Positions 25,540 through 38,728 of a stretch of DNA of 64,000 nucleotides are shown piece after piece. The position numbers and the translations under genes are program-made. Under the pieces are notes generated by a model. That model worked only from the letters and a program-made list of their open reading frames with translations. It did no database searches and had not been told where the DNA came from. The stretch spans positions 35,561,701 through 35,625,700 of the forward strand of contig OX637399.1 of assembly GCA_951799425.1 (NCBI GenBank), in the 5' to 3' direction. Position 1 is the stretch's first letter. The number at the start of each line of letters is the position of its first letter. This stretch comes from Ilex aquifolium. Taxonomy: Eukaryota > Streptophyta > Magnoliopsida > Aquifoliales > Aquifoliaceae.

Positions 25540-27001
25540 AGCTTCTCTCTCTCTTGGACCAAATCCACACTACATTCCTACTTCTTAGCTCCCCACCTCA
25601 CAATTCTGACATCTAAAATTGGAAAAATGGGTATATACTTAAACAACAGAAGGAAACAAATCGATTTCAACCTTAAAAACAAAACCATATCCTAATGTCT
25701 GTTACGACGTCCCAAAATACCGGAAACAATTGTCAAACCCACAAATGTTCTCTCTTTCTCAAGTGTGGCTATTAATTATTAGGTTTTCTATAGCCTTGCT
25801 TCTACTTGCTTTTCTTCTGCCAACCTTGATTGCCTCTACATTATCCTTTTTCATTTTTTTCTCTTTGGTAAGAACGAGGAATGTTCTTTTCTCTTTTATG
25901 TTTGAATGTTATTAAAAAAGCTACTCTATATGTTTACTTTATAGCAGTAATACATAAGTTTTGTTGGCGGAGTCCAGGAGACAGCCTTGAGAAACAGCTT
26001 CACCTTCAGGCATTGTCTTTTTCTTATTTTCCCAAATACTATTATAGGTTATAGTATTCATATTTCCTTTTGTGCACATGTGTGTTTTATTTGTTTTGGT
26101 CTTCCTTGGGCCGCTGCCTGGGAGCCTGGATTAATTTCCTCCTTTACTTTTTTTCTTTTTTCCCTTTTTTTAAAAAACTAAATAAGGGGAGATTTTGCAG
26201 GAACAAGTTGGTGATTTAAGCGGCAAAATTTGATCTCTTGAAGTTATGATCTCACTAGTTCCACCTTCTGGTTATAAAATTGCCTTTCGGAGTTTGAGGA
26301 GGGTACCGTAATACGTTATTGTTCTCTTTCGTTTGAGACAGAAATACACAGAAATATACAGATGTTGGATAGCAGAACTTTTTTGTTTTGGTAATGTGCA
26401 ACATAACCTTAACTTAATGTCTTTGTTTTCCTCCTGTAGTTTGCAATGTTTTGGAAATCTGTGTAATTCTGTTTAGCTGAGTAAGATTTACATATATATA
26501 CATATACCCACTTATATTATAATTTGTTGCAAGGAAGTTTTGATCTAGTTTGCTCCGTTCATAAGTTAGAGTTGCTTACCTTTTTCAGTCATTTTTCTAT
26601 ATTGCAAACTGATTTGTACTCTACCTCCGGGTTTTTGTATTTTTTCATATGATACCCTTTCTCTATTGCTCCACCCTACTTTCCAGATCTCTATTCATTT
26701 ACCTCATCCACATGAATCTGATTTGTGCCTTGTAACTTGTCTATTTTATTTGATTCTATTTTTGGGTTATGTTCCTCAAACTTCATTTGCAACCCTTTAA
26801 GCTTACATTGGAAGATGATCGATCACAGTGTCTATCTCCAGATTATTTATTGTTTGCTAGACAGTATCCTTTTTCTTAAGAGAAAATATCTTTTCTCTTC
26901 AAATGGATTATTATTCTGTCGACCCCTTAGGCCACTCCTGTTTTACAGATATCATCCACACTTGGCTCTGATTTTTTCGGAGGAACTATTTGCACGATTA
27001 A
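25540..27001 (+). promoter_or_regulatory. Upstream / 5' UTR region of PMT18-like gene
   Basis: Non-coding sequence preceding the methyltransferase start. Nearly all of it is duplicated at 32440-33402 plus 42383-42939, which shows that the ancestral duplication carried the 5' region along with exon 1. A leader intron is likely in a region this long, but I could not fix its splice sites. Short frames here are not conserved between the two copies and are not called as genes. Confidence 0.5.
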
Positions 27002-29411
27002 ATGGGGAAAGAGTATGGCGGATCGCCAAAGCTTCATCAGCTGGAATCAAAAAGGAAGCGTCTCACTTCGATCCTAGCTGTTAGTGGCCTCTGCGTCTTG
27101 TTCTACGTTTTGGGAGCTTGGCAAAGTACAAGTCCTGCCCCGTCCAGCCAATCTGAAGTCTACACGAGAGTTGGCTGTGATGTTGAATCCCCGGATGGGG
27201 TTAACCATGACTCATCATCATCTTCCTCATTGTCATCAACAACCCTCGACTTTGAGAGCCATCATCAGTTGGTGGTCAACAGTTCTGAGGAATCCCAGAA
27301 ATTTCCCCCATGCAATATGTCCTACAGCGAATACACTCCGTGCCAAGATCCACAAAGGTCAAGGAAATTTGACCGCAACATGTTGAAGTATAGAGAGCGG
27401 CATTGCCCCAAGGAACAAGAGCTCCTCCGCTGCCTAATACCTGCCCCACCAAACTACAGAACCCCTTTCAAATGGCCTCAGAGCAGAGACTATGCATGGT
27501 ATGACAACATCCCCCATAAAGAGCTCAGCATTGAGAAGGCCGTCCAGAACTGGATCCAAGTGGAAGGTGATCGCTTCAGATTCCCTGGGGGAGGCACCAT
27601 GTTCCCACGTGGTGCTGATGCTTATATTGATGACATTAATGAGCTCATCCCTCTTACAAGTGGAAACATTCGGACTGCAATTGATACAGGCTGTGGGGTA
27701 AGTTGAAATTAGCTTCGTGTACTGCTATGTGTTGCATATTTTCTTCATTCTTTTTTGAGTAACCTTTGGTTGAACCTCTTGTTTATGGTATTGTGAACTG
27801 CTAATGGTGTTCCATTGTTATCGGTATTGTGTCTTCAACACCTTTTACTGGCATAATGGTTTGAAGGTTGCAAGTTGGGGTGCTTACCTGATAAAGAGGG
27901 ACATCTTGGCTATGTCTTTTGCTCCAAGAGATACGCATGAAGCACAGGTTTGGTTTGCGTTGGAGAGAGGAGTACCTGCTATGATTGGCATAATGGCTTC
28001 GCAGAGACTTCCTTACCCTGCAAGGGCTTTTGATATGGCGCACTGTTCCCGCTGCCTAATCCCTTGGTATGAATATGGTAAGGTGTCCATCAATCTTTAG
28101 TATTAATCAAAAGGAAAAAATGATTGTAAATGTAGAACATAAGTCATTCCTCACAAAGTACATATATGAAAACTTGACTTAGTTGTGCCACATTTTCATC
28201 CACTTATGCATGTTGCAATTATATTTGAATTTTCTACAGATGGAATGTATCTAATTGAAGTGGACAGAGTTTTGAGGCCTGGTGGTTACTGGATACTTTC
28301 TGGCCCTCCTATCCGCTGGAAGAATTATTGGAGAGGTTGGGAAAGAACCCAAGAAGATTTGAAACAGGAGCAAGATGCTATTGAGAATGTTGCCAAGCGC
28401 CTGTGCTGGAAGAAAGTCATTGAAAGGGGTGACCTTGCAGTGTGGCAGAAGCCTACCAATCATATTGAGTGCATCAAGAGCAGTGCAACTCATCATACGT
28501 CACATATGTGCAAATCGGACAATGCGGACGCAGCTTGGTAGTTTGTTTGTGCTTCATAGGATGATGAACTAATATGACTTTAGTACATTATTCTACTGCT
28601 ATTGTAACTCTGCTCCATTTTCACCAAAACCAGGTACACACGCATGGAAACTTGCATCACCCCCCTTCCAGAGGTAAGAAACTCAGACGAAGTCGCAGGT
28701 GGTGCATTAGAGAAATGGCCAGAGCGTGCATATTCTATTCCTCCTAGGATAAGCAGCAGTTCAATACCAGGCATCACTGTAGAGAAATTCCGAGAGGATA
28801 ATGAAATCTGGAAGCACCGGGTGACACATTACAAACGCATTATTCGTTCCTTACCACAAGGCCGATACCGGAATGTAATGGACATGAATGCTTACTTGGG
28901 TGGATTTGCAGCAGCCTTGATGAAATATCCAGTGTGGGTAATGAACGTGGTCCCTGGCAAGTCAGAACCAGATACTCTGGGTGTGATATATGAACGGGGT
29001 TTCATTGGTGTATACCATGATTGGTGCGAGGCATTCTCAACGTATCCAAGAACATATGATCTCATCCATGCAGGTGGTGTTTTCAGTATATATCAGGACA
29101 GGTAAAATTCTTAAGCATCGGTTGTGTTTGATGGCATTGATATTTAAGCTTGTGGATGACTGACTCAGATTAAATTGCTCTAAAGGTGCGACATTACCTA
29201 CATCCTCCTGGAGATGGATAGAATCCTACGGCCAGAAGGGACCGTAATATTCAGAGATGTGGTGGAAGTCCTCGTGAAGATCAAAAGTATCGCAGATGGA
29301 ATGAGATGGGAAAGCAACATTATGGACCATGAAAGTGGACCATTTAATCCGGAGAAGATTCTTGTTGCCGTCAAGAGTTACTGGACCGGTGAAGCTAAAC
29401 AGGAACACTAG
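27002..29411 (+). CDS. Probable pectin methyltransferase, PMT18-like (DUF248)
   Basis: Golgi type II membrane protein expected to transfer methyl groups from S-adenosylmethionine to pectin. Five exons: 27002-27697, 27867-28077, 28240-28537, 28634-29101 and 29186-29411, all GT-AG, joining in frame to 632 residues. The start is fixed by an in-frame TAA immediately before the ATG. There is a short basic cytosolic tail, then a membrane anchor at residues 21-40. A Ser-rich stem precedes the CDMS-type block ([15 protein letters not shown]). The SAM-binding motif is [15 protein letters not shown] (about 226-240), followed by CSRCLIPW and [18 protein letters not shown] (309-326). The second methyltransferase half has [15 protein letters not shown] and [13 protein letters not shown]. 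Length and motifs match Arabidopsis PMT15-18, closest to PMT18 from memory. The gene looks intact. Confidence 0.93.
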
Positions 29412-29519
29412 TGATCAAGTAATTACTATGTTACAGAATCAGCGTGATTTTTCTTTTCTCAATTATTTAGCAAATTACTTGTTTAGAGCACAAATTATGC
29501 AAGAAGACATCTTCCCATA

Positions 29520-32430
29520 ATATGTTTCCTTTCCTTTCGTTTTTTTTTTTTTTTTCGTGCGATTAGTTTCTCATGAGAAATCCTGTCATATTTGTTTTAT
29601 TGCCAATTATTTTCTTTATCCTTAATTTCCCAGACTAGATAAAAGGAAGTGGGAATTAACAACAGCTGTGTTGGTAGAGTTGGCCTCTTTAGTTTTAGCC
29701 GCTGCAAAAACGTATGACTAGTAAGATGAAGTCCGGAGCAGCCTTTTGTAAGATGAAGCATATATAGTAATCGACCAAGACCAACACTCCGAATCCGAGA
29801 GGATGGACATGGATAATGTCACAATTTATACAACAAAATATAAAGCTTTCCAAATATAACCGTGGTACAAATCACTTATATCGGATGACCTATTTTATGA
29901 TTTATATTTTAAAACTTTTGATATCAATAAATCTGTTTATTTCTATTTAATCTTTTAATCACATGAAACATGTTTATCATATTTATTTTTATTGCACTTT
30001 GCGCTTCGAAAAATTTAAGAATTTTTACTTTACACTCCAAAAAATTTAAGAATTTTCACTTTGCTCTCTCAATATATAAAAAGTCTTACAATGTGTCATA
30101 TTCGTTAATTTTCGTTGCTTATTCCGTCAAAAAATCACGTCATTAACAATGATGGAATGAACAACTGAAGCTAATGTAAAGAGTCACATTGAGACACTTT
30201 TAAGACATTGAGATCTATTTTATAAAAAAATCATTGAGGGGGCAAAGTAGAAATTTTTAAATTTTTTGGGATATAAAATTAAATTTTCCTACTTTTTAAA
30301 TATTTTAATCATAGTAAAAAAAAAAAATGGTTTGCCCGGAGTCCCTTGTGTGCTTCTATTATTTTTCACCATTTTAGCACAAGTTTGTGAATTATATTTT
30401 TGTTGATAATAATGAGTATCTTTATATTCACTATAGTAAAAAATATCCAATAAACATTAGCTAAGAGCCCAGTTGTGGCTCGGGTTACTGACGGTGTTTC
30501 CACATCACCCCCTTGTGATTTCAAAATATGTACATAAATTTTACATACTTTTTGACTAAAATAAACTGTTAACACCGTTGATAGTAGTGTCAAATAAATA
30601 TTTTTATCCTCACTGTCATCTCTTCTTCTCTTCCTCCTCCTTCACTTCAACCACTGAACACCACCACCACCCTCAACGCCAATACCAATCATTACCACCT
30701 CCCATTTTGCAGTCCCATATGCTCATCACTATGCACAAGCCAAAAATTTGAATTTAAGATCAAGAACAAAATGAAAATGAACATATGGAAAATAAAAAAC
30801 AAAAAATTGTACTTAAATGGAAATCAAATAAAATCAAAATATGAAAAATCAAGACCGAATTCCAAATCTAGATGCAATTGATTATATATATATATAAAAT
30901 GCCAACAAAAGTGAAAAACTTTTGATTAACTATAATAAACTTAATAAAACAACTAATTTCCATATTACCCTTCTCTATTTAAGTATTCAAATTGCAATTG
31001 TATCATTTTTCAAAGTAACTGAGCCCTTTGGAAAGTAAAATGGTCAATATCATTGTAGGCATTAAATACATAGACAAAATTGTTAAATAAAACAATCAGA
31101 ATAAACTCAACCCGCCTGGCAAATATATGTTATATATACATTCAATATAGAAGTTAAGTTTGGATTTATTTCACATACTTTCTCATTTTTCCATAAATTC
31201 ATTAACCAACACAAAATAATGGTAAATATAAAACTGATCAGTGGGGAGAGGGATAATCATTGGTGTTTCCAATTGATAGTCACAATGAAGATAAGAATGA
31301 TTGGTAGGAATTGGAATCATCATTTAGTGATTTTTTTTTACTTATTGCATGTGGTCTAAGGTTCTTTTTTCATATGAAATTTTTGTATTGGGTTCCATCC
31401 CAAGATCCCTTGCTTTATTAAGGTTGAAACTATTTGTTCCCTATTCTGACTAAGATCGCTTTCCATTATTTTTCAAACATCTTTTACAAGGGCAAATAAT
31501 TGGCTCTCAGTCCACCTTCACTAACATAATGAACTTTTAATATAACTCAACTGCATACACATTAGATTATTTTCTCAACGAGTTTGCATTTTATAATTGC
31601 TTGTTTTGATTCATGAAGTTTTATGAATGCAGTAAGTAATCAAAGGCTCTTGATCTGGCTATTTTGCTATACCAACTTGGGTTACCTTCAGGTTTTGAGG
31701 ATGTTGAATGAGCAGGCATAGTTTTGATCAAAGTATAAAATTCAAACTTCTGTATTCAGTCATACTCATTTGGATTATTTAGGTAAGCTAGAAAGTTGTA
31801 ATTGTTCACCATGTGTCCTTATAGTAAAAAACTTATTTCCTCTCTGTAATTTGTTCTACTGGAGACTATACAAATGTGATGATGGATTTTATGTTATTTT
31901 TGTCATGTATTATTCTTAAAACTTTGTGACGAGTCCCTTGAATCGTCCCTTGAACGGTTTTTAAATTTTTAATATTCAGAAATTAATTGTCTCGTGAGAG
32001 GCACTAGGTATTTTGTTTTTTGAGGGCAACAACTTGATTTTCTAACTGATAGTCTGAGCTCTCTTTTAGATGGCTGGTCATTAGTAATTTGTGGCAGGTT
32101 AAGAAAAATATTTTGTTTGAAGGAGATCTTAGCTATTAAAAAGAAGAAAAGATATAACTACCTCTTGTTGTTTATTAACCATTTGCATGTTTTCATGAGA
32201 AACAACGAATGTTAAGTATCATATATATGTTCTATAGGATACCAGAATCTTGTTTTTGAACTTTCTGGATCAGTTTAATTTATGTAGATACATGGGAAAT
32301 TGAGACTTTGTCTACTTAACCCTAATCCTTTGTATGATTTCAATTATAAGGATTTGCATAGCACCCTATGTGTTGTCTAATATAAGTACATTCGACTTTG
32401 AAGCCACATGCCCTTCATTTGTGCATAAGC
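29520..32430. other. Intergenic between the PMT gene and its duplicate
   Basis: AT-rich sequence with a T run at 29541-29555. The pieces at 30000-30060 repeat AAAAAATTTAAGAATTTT twice. I see no gene or clear element. Confidence 0.45.
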
Positions 32431-33144
32431 AACAAATCCACACTCTCTCTCTCTCTCTCTCTCACCAAATCCTACTTACCAAATCCACACTATGTTCCTA
32501 CTTCTTAGCTCCCCACCTCACTATTCCGACATCCCATATCCTAATGTCTATTACGACATCCCAAAATACCGGAAACAACTGTCATACTCTCAAATCTTTT
32601 CTCTTTCTGAACTATGGCTATTAATTATTAGGTTTTCTATAGCCTTGCTTCTAATTTCTTTTCTTCTGCCAACTTTGTTTGCTTCTTCATTATCCTTTTT
32701 CATTTTCCCCCTTTGTTAAGAAAGTGGAATCCTATTTTTGTCTTTTATATGTTAGAATGTTATTAAAAAAGCTACTGTGTATGTTTACTTTATGGCGAAG
32801 TCCAGGAGACAACGTTGAGAAACATATTCACCTTCAGGTATTGTCTTTTTCTTATTTTCGCTAATACTCTTCTAGGTCATACTATTCATATTTTCTTTTG
32901 TGCATGTGTGTTTTATTTGTTTTGGTCTTTCTTGGGCCGCTGCCTGGGAGCTTGGATTAATTTCCTCCTTTTCTTTTTTTTTTTTCCCTCGAAAAAAAAA
33001 AGGTAAATAAGGGGAGATTTTGCAAAAACACGTTGGTGATTTAAGCGGCAAAAGTTGCTCTCTTGAAGTTATGATCTCACTAGTTCCATCTTCTGGTTAT
33101 AAAATTGCCTTTCAGAGTTTGAGGAGGGTACTGTAATACGTTAT

Positions 33145-33303
33145 GGAAAATATTATGTAACTCAAATTTGCATCCCAAATGAACGGGGATCATTGGATGA
33201 GTGGATCCCATCAACTTTTTTAAATGGGAATCACTGATCCCATAATCCTTATTGATTTGGGATACAGAATTGGATTGTAAATTTGAGTTACATAGCATTG
33301 CTC
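33145..33303. mobile_element. 159-bp Mutator-like MITE
   Basis: Absent from the paralogous site near 26315. Flanked by a perfect 9-bp target duplication ATACGTTAT (33136-33144 and 33304-33312), which is present once in the paralog. The ends are inverted repeats of about 25 bp with several mismatches near the tip and a perfect inner TATGTAACTCAAATTT. A 9-bp duplication is the Mutator (MULE) signature. There is no coding capacity. Confidence 0.85.
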
Positions 33304-33831
33304 ATACGTTATTGTTCTCTTTAGTTTAAGACAGAGACATACACAGACATTGGGTAGCAGAGTTGTTTTTTTTTTTAATTTTTTGGTAATGTGCAACATA
33401 ACTGACGGGACTTTAGGTGACTCAACAACCACAAGTTGACACGTGGATAGTTATAGCCGTTATGAATTGCAAAGGGCACCAGGCGAGGACGCCGATGAGT
33501 TATGGCATGGAAAAGCCGAGCAAACCTTATTGAGCCCAACATTAAAGAAGATATGACAATTCATTAATGATGATTTGAGTAATTGTGACAATACCTTTAA
33601 TAAGCCTCTGTGTCCTCGAGACCCGTGAAGACAGTCATTATCACAAGGCATTAATTGCTATTATGCCGACCCCTTGTCCTCGACAAGACCCGAGGTGCTT
33701 ATTCCTGAGCAACAATTGCTCGGGCGTAGATGTCAAGCACCGAGTAGGGGATCTTAAATGATCGGAGATGGGCAGTTAATGCTTGGAGGTTCCCGAACAT
33801 GTATTCACTCTCCCGAGGAGGTAAATCTTAA

Positions 33832-33848
33832 GGTGGTGTTTGGATGAC
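33832..33848 (+). repeat. Left terminal inverted repeat of the PIF/Harbinger element
   Basis: GGTGGTGTTTGGATGAC, preceded by TAA. Identity to the right repeat ends after 17 bp. Confidence 0.93.
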
Positions 33849-34724
33849 AGGATATGGGGGGATTACAGGGGGATTGGATTAAAATAGTGAATGGGGTCCA
33901 TTTATCCTTGGTTTGGATAAATTGTTTGGGATTGGATTTTCGTTGGTTTTGAAAAAATCGGCCGTAGGTTTTGAAGGCTACAATCCCATCTGCATGTGAT
34001 TGAGAAATCCCTTCTGCTGTGAGGGATTGTGAAATTGTGAAGAAGGATTACATGGCTAAATTCTAAAATAAACTCCACAGTAAAATTTGTAGGGTTTTTA
34101 CCTCCATTCCCCTTCACTTTCACTTTCACACTGGTCCCCCCCCTTCTCGTTGAACGGCTGTCTTTTTTGCTCAACCAGGTTTGCCTCTGTCTCTCTCTGT
34201 ATCTCTCTCTCTCTCTCTCTGTCTATGTATAATGTCGTTTTCTTTGGCATATGTAGTGGGGAACACATGTAAATATTGATCATTGCATGATGTTCGATAT
34301 ACATCAAAATAGTCGAGTTACTTACCTCCCTATTTTTTTTGTTTTTTGTTGATCTCTCTATCTCTTTATCTCCATTATTCATTTGCTGGAGCTTGGTGGT
34401 TCACATGAGCTCTGCTTCTTCGAAGGTAGTAGCAGATCTGGGATAGGATTTGAACCGCTTAGATCTGCCACTGTTGACCAGATCTGTTCAAGGTAATAAC
34501 AGATCTGGCCATCGAAGTGGTGGATCTGGTGAAGGAGGAGTGGTGTTTGAGAGCGATGTGGGAATACCTCACAGAGACATGTATTCTCTCTCTCTCTCTC
34601 TCTCACTCACTCTTGCTCTGTCTAATTCATTTTCACGAGTCAGTGGTGGGTTTCCAGATGCTTCTCCACTGCTAAGTAGGATTGGTAATTTTTAATTAAC
34701 AATCCCCGGGCTATTAAATAATAC

Positions 34725-35085
34725 ATGTGGACTTGGGCTAAAAACTCTGGTTATTTGGGTTGTCATTTTGGTAAAAGCAGATTTGGGCTAGTAAATAATT
34801 AGTTTGTTGGTAATTGTTTAATTAAAAACGTTTGGGATATGAATCAATGACATAATTTGGGCTATAAATATCTGAGTTGGAGTTATTGTAACAGATTTGT
34901 TGGAAAAGGATTTGTGCTATTAATTAATATAACGGTTGGTAAATGTTTAATTAGTAAGTTTAGATCTGTTTATTAAAGAGAGGATTTGGGCTATAAACAT
35001 ATGATTTGAGGTGTTTTAACAGATTTGTTCATAAAATATTTGGGCAATTAAATAATGACATGCTTTGGGCTATAAAAACAAGATT
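34725..35085 (+). repeat. Degenerate tandem repeats in the element's left arm
   Basis: Three or four units of about 110-120 bp share TTTGGGCTATAAA, then ATATGA/ATCTGA, then TAACAGATTTGTT and GGTAATTGTTTAATTA. They sit between the left terminal repeat and the transposase gene. A binding array or promoter role is possible but not shown. Confidence 0.55.
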
Positions 35086-35810
35086 TGGCCTATACGAAAT
35101 TGAAAAATGCTATAACATTTTTCAATTTGAGAGGATTTTGGATATTAATTGCGGTTGGAAAAATAAAATGCCATAAATTAAAATTTCGTACAAAATACAT
35201 TTCATTTGTTTTAGCAACACATAAAATTCCACAAAAAATTGAATTAACATTTGGGTCATTGAAAAATTTTAATATGGTTCGGATTAATTTGGCAACTTAT
35301 GTTTTTCAATTAAGAATGTAAAATTTTTATATTAGTATTATTACAATACAGTAGTGAATGGTCATATATGTGTCAATTGAACAAATTTCACGCATTATAA
35401 TAATCGTACATTTCCATTATTTACTATATTATGATCAAATAATTTGTGCCATTTTATGTGAAATAAATTTGTGAAATTTTTTATGTTCCAATTAATTTAA
35501 CAATTTGATTGCAATTGTAAATATCAATGTGTTGTTGCCTAACAATGTGTGTTACTTTTTTTTTTCTCTACAGTGTTTCGGAATCCTATCTGCAACTAAG
35601 GTCATAAAACGATTTCACTTATCAATATGTAGTTAATCATGTTATCCGTTCATCACATATTTAGTTGTCTTTGTCAATTATTGCTTCATAACATGTACAA
35701 TAAAAATGTAGCATGTATATCTCGAACCAATCAACATTTGTAAATTGTGAGTTATCACAATTGGTTAAATGTAACATATATATTTGTAATTTATGAAATT
35801 TGCAGTGAAC

Positions 35811-37221
35811 ATGGAAAACCCTAATGATGAAGTCTGTACATTTCTTACCATTATGAATAGAAGTATTCGGGAAATGATAATATTGTTTCACATTTTGATA
35901 TGTATAATGGTCAGGATATGGGACATTGAAACCAATATCAATAATAAAATGGTGTCACGACCATTGCATAAGAGTCGCCTACAACGTGAACACTTACATC
36001 GTTTAATTGGTGAGAGTGATACAAATGTATAAACCAACTAAGGATGGACAGACACACATTTGGGGTATTATGTAATTTGGTGCGTGATTTAGGAGGCTTA
36101 CATCCTAGTCGGAATGTTAGTGTGGAGGAGATGGTTACTATGTTTTTATGTATCTTAGGTCACGATGACAAAAATAGGTCGGTTAAGTTCAACTTTCTTC
36201 GCTCGTGTGAAACGGTTAGTCGACATTTCAATAATGTATTGACTACGGTGTTGAGGTTGAGAAGGGTGTTGCTAAAGTCACCTGAGCCAATTCTGGAGAG
36301 CAATACTGACTCGAAATGGAGGTGGTTCAAGGTAAATATTGTGTCACTATATTTACCTCTTCTCCAATTTTCCATATTTTTTTCGCTTATAAGCTAGTAT
36401 ACATTTCAATAATTTAAATTTCATTTTGTCTTGTAGAATTGTGTTGGTGCCTTAGATGGCACTTATGTTCCAGCTCGAGTACCTCTTGTGAATCAAGCTA
36501 GGTATAGAACACGTAAATGAGGAATATCAACAAATGTGTTGGGTGTTTGTGACCTAGATATGAAAATAATTTACGTGCTTCCGGGATGGGAGGGGTCGGC
36601 TGCCGATTCTAGAATATTACGTGATGCCGTGACTAGACCTAACGGATTGAAGGTCGCACGTGGTAAGTAGAGTCATACTTTCTAACATTAATTACAAAAT
36701 ATTTTGGGGTATACACAACGTTTTACATTAATCAACATATTTCATATATCACAGGGACTTTTTACCTAGTTGATGCTGGGTACACAAATGGGGAGGGATT
36801 TTTAGCACCATTCAGGGGTCAAAGATATCATATACAAGAGTTTGGGGCGGGTGCGGCAGCTCCCCGAAATCCTGAGGAATTGTTCAACCTACGGCATTCA
36901 GCCGCAAGGACATGCATCGAGAGATGTTTTGTATTGTTGAAAAATAGATGGGCAATTCTTAGGGCACCTTGCTACTATCCGGTTCGCACACATAATCGCA
37001 TTATAGCTGCGTGTTGTTTGTTGCACAACTTGATCAGAAATGAAATGAGTGTGGACCCATTAGAGGAAGAGTTGCCTGATGTCATTCATAATGAAGATGG
37101 TGATGATAATGATGTCATAGACACTGTTGAGACGTCGGCTGAATGGTCATTATTTCGAAATCAGTTAGCGTTGGAAATGCATAACGAGTGGAGAATGTCT
37201 CGTGGACAACGTACTATTTAA
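35811..37221 (+). pseudogene. PIF/Harbinger DDE transposase (HARBI1-like), two lesions
   Basis: DDE_4-family nuclease that would cut and rejoin the element's ends. Coding blocks: 35811-36331 (with a frameshift), 36437-36662 and 36755-37221; introns are GT-AG. The N-terminal part has LHRLIGESDT, then a one-base loss near 36024 shifts the frame into CINQLRMDRHTFGVLCNLV; RNVSVEEMVTMFL and ETVSRHFN follow. Catalytic residues are present: D in GALDGTY, D in YLVDAGY, E in RTCIERCF. PGWEGSAADSRIL lies between the first two. TGA at 36518-36520 interrupts RYRTRK*GIST. Two lesions make it a recent pseudogene, unless the frameshift is a sequence error. It is followed 190 bp later by its usual partner, ORF1. 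Confidence 0.88.
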
Positions 37222-37408
37222 GTGTGTTTGTTGTTGTGATTCTGCATGTCTTGTGGTATATTGGTATTATTATAAATTGACAATTTTATCTTGAATTAAA
37301 CTTAGATCACTGAACTTGTCACTGTTATTTATATGGTGGTAGTTCTTTTGTAACTATACAACATGATTTAAAATTATTGTGCTTACTTTAAACTTTGTGC
37401 GGCGTAGT

Positions 37409-38460
37409 ATGTCTGAGCCAGGTGGAAGTACGCAGACAGATAAAGGTATTCGAAGGACATGGACGCAAGAAGAAGAAACTTAGTTTATCGCGTCCCTAAA
37501 GGGCCTTTGTGTAAATGGTTGGAAGTGCCAAAATGGCACTTTCAGACCAGGGTACCTGCAAGCTTTAGAACAGAGTTTGCGAGCTGCAATTCCTGGGTGT
37601 GAATTGCGTGCTTCCCCACACATTGAGTCGAAAATGAAGATTTGGAAAAAGAATTATAACTCCTTATTCACGATGATGGCCACGTCTGGGTTTGGTTTTA
37701 ATACCTCAGAGAATAAGATTATGGTTGATGGTGATGACATTTGGAAAGACTATTTGAATGTAGAAATAATACATTTAAATTATAGTATTGAAAAAAAAAA
37801 AATGTATGTGACTTGTGTTGGAATTTATTGTCTACATGTGTACTTGTGTAGAAGGATAGAAACGCAAAGGGCATGCGTGAGAAGTCATGGCCTTACTTCA
37901 ATGATTGGGGCGTGATATTTGGTAAGGACCGTGCCACTGGAGAGTATGCGGTGGATTTGGAAGACATGGTGGGTGATGCTGAGGTGGAAGCTTCTATGCG
38001 TGAAACCAATAACATGGATGAACCGGTGGATTTCGACGATGATGACCCAGCCTCATATAGCGCAAATAATCCAATTGGACAAGATGTTGGTGTTGAGCCC
38101 AGTGTTGGTACTCCATCGACTAGTAAGAAAAGAAAAGCAAATGTGAATTCTAATATGGCCGAGTCAGTAGCAAAGAGTTTGTCGGACATCTTTAAAGTGT
38201 TTGGTGACTACGTGCATGATTGTCGAAATCAACTAGACATGATAGCGCACCGTGTTGGGTACAATCACGATGTTGCTGAAACACGTAGAAAAGTGAATGC
38301 CGAATTAGAAAAGATAAATGGTCTGTCCATGGTGGATCGACATGCTGCCCTTAAGATTATTTGTTCGGACCCTGTTAACTTAGATATCTTATTTAGCTTG
38401 CCTGAGTATGAACGTCCTACTTGGGTTGGCGGCCAGTTGTGGAACACACCTCGTGGTTGA
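37409..38460 (+). pseudogene. Myb/SANT-like ORF1 partner of PIF/Harbinger, one nonsense codon
   Basis: The accessory DNA-binding protein that PIF/Harbinger elements need beside the transposase. Two exons, 37409-37759 and 37852-38460, join in frame (320 codons). The Myb/SANT-like domain runs from about residue 15 (RRTWTQEEE) through GWKCQNGTFRPGYLQALE, IESKMKIWKKNYNSLFTMM and SWPYFNDWGVIFGKDRATG to about residue 155. An acidic linker with a KKRKA stretch (possible nuclear signal) and a helical tail (YNHDVAETRRKVNAELEKI) follow. TAG at 37481-37483 truncates the frame at codon 25 in EEET*FIAS. The rest is open, so the stop may be recent. Confidence 0.85.
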
Positions 38461-38728
38461 TGGAGTTGGTCGTGTACTTAGCTTGGACCATTAAAAACAA
38501 TGACGTTTGCCCTTAATTTGTTGAACTTTTATGTTGATTGTACTTTTATGTATATATGAACATTTTTATGTAACAGACATATATTTTTGGTTGTGATGAT
38601 GAATATGCGCATTAACTTTTACTGGAACATATGTTACCAGTTTAGAAAATTAGTTTTATGAAGGAGATGCATACACACTATTTTATAGTTTTGGTTACTA
38701 ACCCTCAAATGTTTTGGCCTCTATAGCA

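Noticed and set aside
25730..26181. Hydrophobic plus-strand frames upstream of the PMT gene and their counterparts at 32492-33006
   Set aside because: They are shared by the two copies only because the whole segment is duplicated; the frames are interrupted differently in each copy and show no protein-like conservation.
35085..35321. 78-codon frame upstream of the Harbinger transposase
   Set aside because: It has a non-ATG start, AT-rich composition and no family; it lies in the non-coding arm.
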